NCBI GenBank assembly: GCA_029857855.1
Contig: JAOUGG010000103.1
Location: 1-7,465, forward strand
Direction of reading: 5' to 3'
Source: Acidimicrobiia bacterium
Lineage (GTDB): Bacteria; Actinomycetota; Acidimicrobiia; Acidimicrobiales; SZUA-35
Length of the DNA: 7,465 nucleotides
Shown here: in pieces, positions 5,961 through 7,465 of the stretch
How positions within the stretch are numbered: the stretch's first letter is position 1
Layout: each line of letters opens with the position of its first letter
The notes under the pieces: generated by a model
What the model was told of the DNA's origin: nothing
Database searches by the model: none
What the model saw: only the letters and a program-made list of their open reading frames with translations
Made by a program: the position numbers and the translations under genes

Positions 5961-5977
5961 CCGGGTCATCCTAGTTT
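5948..5977 (+). promoter_or_regulatory. Promoter for the acyl-CoA dehydrogenase gene
   Basis: TTGACT (5948-5953) and TAGTTT (5972-5977) are spaced 18 bp and match housekeeping sigma -35 and -10 elements well. Transcription would start near 5984, giving a leader of about 25 bases with a strong ribosome site. The -35 box lies inside the first codons of the RidA-like gene, so the two divergent transcripts share this region. Confidence 0.5.
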
Positions 5978-6008
5978 TCGTTTGCGATCAACCGCAGGGA
6001 GCCGCGAC
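5961..6008. promoter_or_regulatory. Divergent start region between the RidA and acyl-CoA dehydrogenase genes
   Basis: These 48 bp separate two divergent genes. On the minus strand, AGGA at 5972-5969 is the ribosome site for ATG 5960, and TAGGAT (5973-5968) could instead be a -10 box for a leaderless transcript. The plus strand -10 box lies within it. A 12-mer, TGATCGCAAACG on the minus strand (5990-5979), is nearly identical to one upstream of the SDR gene and may be a shared operator. Confidence 0.55.
5996..6001 (+). promoter_or_regulatory. Shine-Dalgarno AGGGAG deciding the start of the acyl-CoA dehydrogenase
   Basis: AGGGAG lies 7 bases before ATG 6009, the best ribosome site in the window. 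It rules out the in-frame TTG at 5982, which lies upstream of it and would place this site inside the gene. Confidence 0.75.
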
Positions 6009-7172
6009 ATGAAAGCCGAGTATCGCAACGAGACGCTACAGGCCATCGCCGAGGGTGTGCGAGCCGCTTGCAGCCGTTTCGACGACACCTACTGGGCCGC
6101 CTGCGACAGCGAGCACCGCTTCCCCCACGAGTTCTACGACGAGATGGCCAAAGGAGGCTGGATCGGTGTCGCCATGCCCGAGCAGTACGGGGGCGGCGGC
6201 CAGGGCATCGCCGAGGCGGCGGTGCTCATGCGGGAGATCGCGGCCAGCGGGGCGGCCATGAACGGCTGCTCGGCCCTGCACCTGACCGTCTTCGGATTGA
6301 ACCCGGTGGTGGTCTTCGGCTCCGACCGACTCAAGGAGGCGTTCCTCCCCCGGGCCGCCGTCGGCGATCTCCATGTGGCGTTCGGGGTGACCGAGCCCGA
6401 CGCCGGCACCGACACCAGTCGCATCACCACCCGGGCCGAACGCGACGGCGACAACTGGCGGATCACCGGCCGCAAGATCTGGACGACGAAAGCCCTCGAA
6501 TCCGAGGTGGTGCTACTGCTGGCCCGTACCGATCCCGACACGGCCGGAACACTGCGGGGCATGAGTCTGTTCCTCGCCGATCTCGACCCTGAGTTCGTCG
6601 ACATCCAACCGATCCCGAAGCTCGGCCGCAACGCCGTGGCCTCCTGCGAGGTGGCCTACGACGGCCTCCCGGTCGAGGGCTGGCGGCTGGTGGGGAATGA
6701 GGGCGATGGGTTCCGTCATCTGCTCCACGGTCTGAATCCGGAGCGGGTGCTGGTGGCCGCCGAGGCGATCGGCATCGGCGACGTCGCCTTGTCGAAGGCG
6801 GCGGCCTACGCCACCGAGCGCCAAGTCTTCGACCGACCGATCGGCTCGAACCAGGCGATCAGTCACCCGCTGGCCCAGGCCCACGTGCAGCTCCACGCGG
6901 CGTGGCTGGCCATCATGGACGCGGCCGAGCGCTACGACGCCGGTGAGCCCTGCGGCGAGCAGGCCAACGCGGCCAAGTGGCTGGCGGCCGAGGCCGGCTT
7001 CTTCGCCGCCGACCGGGCGATCCAAACGCTCGGCGGGATGGGCTATGCGTCGGAGTACCACGTCGAGCGGTACTGGCGGGAGGCAAGACTGATGCGCCTG
7101 GCTCCGGTCAGCCAGGAGATGGCGTTGAACTACATCGCCCAGTCGGTCCTTGGCCTGCCCCGCAGCTACTGA
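6009..7172 (+). CDS. Acyl-CoA dehydrogenase family flavoprotein
   Basis: A 387-residue FAD enzyme of the acyl-CoA dehydrogenase superfamily, soluble, oxidising an acyl-CoA at C2-C3 and normally passing electrons to ETF. N-terminal helices include FYDEMAKGGWIGVAMPEQYGG (42-62); the middle beta domain has signature 1 FGVTEPDAGTD (125-135) and GRKIWTT (154-160) around the flavin; the C-terminal helical domain has LNPERVLVAAEAIGIG (242-257), ERQVFDRPIGSNQ (270-282) and QTLGGMGYASEYHVERYWREAR (339-360). Where medium-chain enzymes have the catalytic Glu of YEGT, this one reads RLAPVSQEM with Pro at 366. E245 in NPER aligns with the catalytic Glu254 position of isovaleryl-CoA dehydrogenase and may serve instead. 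ATG 6009 is chosen for its ribosome site, over the upstream TTG at 5982. It is divergent from the RidA operon and monocistronic here. Substrate is unknown; a branched or cyclic acyl-CoA is possible. Confidence 0.95.
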   Translation: MKAEYRNETLQAIAEGVRAACSRFDDTYWAACDSEHRFPHEFYDEMAKGGWIGVAMPEQYGGGGQGIAEAAVLMREIAASGAAMNGCSALHLTVFGLNPVVVFGSDRLKEAFLPRAAVGDLHVAFGVTEPDAGTDTSRITTRAERDGDNWRITGRKIWTTKALESEVVLLLARTDPDTAGTLRGMSLFLADLDPEFVDIQPIPKLGRNAVASCEVAYDGLPVEGWRLVGNEGDGFRHLLHGLNPERVLVAAEAIGIGDVALSKAAAYATERQVFDRPIGSNQAISHPLAQAHVQLHAAWLAIMDAAERYDAGEPCGEQANAAKWLAAEAGFFAADRAIQTLGGMGYASEYHVERYWREARLMRLAPVSQEMALNYIAQSVLGLPRSY

Positions 7173-7180
7173 CCACTCCC

Positions 7181-7232
7181 AAGATTTGTAGCAAAAGGCG
7201 AGGCGAGACCTCGCCTTTTGCTACAAGAGTTC
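7181..7232 (+). repeat. 52-bp palindromic element, copy 1
   Basis: The core is a perfect 18-bp stem: TTGTAGCAAAAGGCGAGG (7186-7203), a 5-base loop, and its exact complement at 7209-7226. Flanking bases extend the element to AAGAT on the left and GAGTTC on the right. It starts 8 bp after the acyl-CoA dehydrogenase stop and could end that transcript, but no T-run follows the stem, so it is not a standard intrinsic terminator. Confidence 0.8.
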
Positions 7233-7337
7233 AGTCGGATGGGGTCGGGCTGTTCGTAGCGGATGTGCCGCCAGGCGTCGGCGTCGACGTCGGAATCGGT
7301 TGGGGCCATGGGACCCAGCATCGCGCAGATCCCCCGG

Positions 7338-7389
7338 GAACTCTCGTAGCAGGAGGCGAGGTCTGGCCTCGCGTTCTGCTACAAATCTT
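7338..7389 (-). repeat. 52-bp palindromic element, copy 2 (inverted)
   Basis: Read on the minus strand from 7389 to 7338 it matches copy 1 at 46 of 52 positions. Its own stem (GTAGCAG...GCGAGG against CCTCGC...CTGCTAC, 7346-7361 with 7367-7382) keeps 14 of 16 Watson-Crick pairs. One stem position differs from copy 1 on both arms, A-T there and G-C here, so pairing is kept. The opposed pair has the layout of a BIME, two REP-type palindromes facing each other. Confidence 0.75.
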
Positions 7390-7411
7390 CTGAGAACTGG
7401 TCGCAAACGTT

Positions 7412-7415
7412 GGAG
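7412..7415 (+). promoter_or_regulatory. Shine-Dalgarno GGAG for the SDR gene
   Basis: GGAG lies 6 bases before ATG 7422, separated by a T-rich spacer. It supports 7422 as a true start even though only 44 bases of the gene are visible. Confidence 0.6.
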
Positions 7416-7421
7416 TTTTTC

Positions 7422-7465
7422 ATGTCACAAGATCTCGGATTCGATGGCAAGGTCGCCGTTATCAC
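7422..7465 (+). CDS. Short-chain dehydrogenase/reductase, N-terminal fragment (partial)
   Basis: Only 14 codons are in the window, reading MSQDLGFDGKVAVI. The F-D-G-K-V-A-V-I pattern is the usual first strand of classical SDR enzymes, directly before the TGxxxGxG NAD(P)-binding loop, which falls outside. The L-G-F-D-G form is frequent in SDRs of the 3-hydroxyacyl-CoA dehydrogenase type, which would fit next to an acyl-CoA dehydrogenase, but too little is visible to choose. A good ribosome site precedes it. Confidence 0.7.
   Translation, partial: MSQDLGFDGKVAVI

Larger units (their letters stand above)
7173..7421. other. 249-bp non-coding gap with paired inverted palindromes
   Basis: No gene is supported here. 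The gap is bounded by two 52-bp inverted element copies (7181-7232 and 7338-7389, listed separately). The 105 bp between them (7233-7337) shows no open frame with protein-like composition and no recognisable motif. The last 32 bp before 7422 carry the SDR ribosome site and the shared 12-mer. Confidence 0.6.

Noticed and set aside
5982..6008. TTG 5982 as the acyl-CoA dehydrogenase start
   Set aside because: The strong AGGGAG ribosome site lies downstream of it and correctly precedes ATG 6009; the predicted transcript start near 5984 also falls after this TTG.
7186..7226. Standard Rho-independent terminator for the acyl-CoA dehydrogenase
   Set aside because: The stem is strong but no T-run follows, and a second inverted copy lies nearby, so a repeat element explains it better. 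A termination effect remains possible.
7233..7337. Cargo gene between the two palindromes
   Set aside because: Open frames here are short and Arg-rich without start signals or motifs; I see only non-coding sequence.

Overview
The window is high-GC bacterial DNA with strongly G/C-biased third codon positions, GTG and TTG starts and weak Shine-Dalgarno sites. An F420-type luciferase-like monooxygenase and a protein resembling the SCO6745 family point to an actinomycetes-related organism. My guess is Acidimicrobiia, but this rests on overall impression and not on a marker gene. I saw no CRISPR array, tRNA, rRNA, transposase or phage gene.

Layout, left to right. (1) 1-165: the 3' end of a gene entering from the left. 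Its last 30 residues hold a four-cysteine zinc-ribbon-like motif. (2) 221-1177: a ribokinase-type PfkB sugar kinase. (3) 1178-1452: a 275-bp non-coding stretch with a perfect 11-bp inverted repeat enclosing two smaller hairpins. (4) 1453-3852: three tightly spaced plus-strand genes encoding a small Trp-rich helical protein, a Rieske non-haem iron oxygenase alpha subunit, and a helical protein resembling the SCO6745 family. (5) 3853-5960: three minus-strand genes, transcribed RidA-like, then F420-type monooxygenase, then RraA/HMG-aldolase-like. They converge on the first operon with no base between the two stop codons. (6) 5961-6008: a 48-bp divergent start region with a good promoter for the rightward gene. 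(7) 6009-7172: an acyl-CoA dehydrogenase whose usual catalytic Glu appears to be Pro, with a candidate Glu at the isovaleryl-CoA dehydrogenase position. (8) 7173-7421: a non-coding stretch bounded by two inverted copies of a 52-bp palindromic element (46 of 52 identical). (9) 7422 to the edge: the first 14 codons of a likely short-chain dehydrogenase.

Together, the Rieske oxygenase, flavin or F420 monooxygenase, RidA-like protein, RraA-type aldolase, acyl-CoA dehydrogenase and SDR look like a catabolic neighbourhood: oxidative attack, imine or enamine handling, aldol cleavage, then CoA-thioester oxidation. The substrate cannot be read from the sequence, and no ferredoxin or reductase for the Rieske enzyme is present. 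The most unusual features are the paired inverted palindromes at 7181-7389, a hairpin abutting the monooxygenase start codon, a 12-bp tandem repeat extending the RidA-like protein, and a near-identical 12-mer upstream of both the RidA-like and SDR genes.
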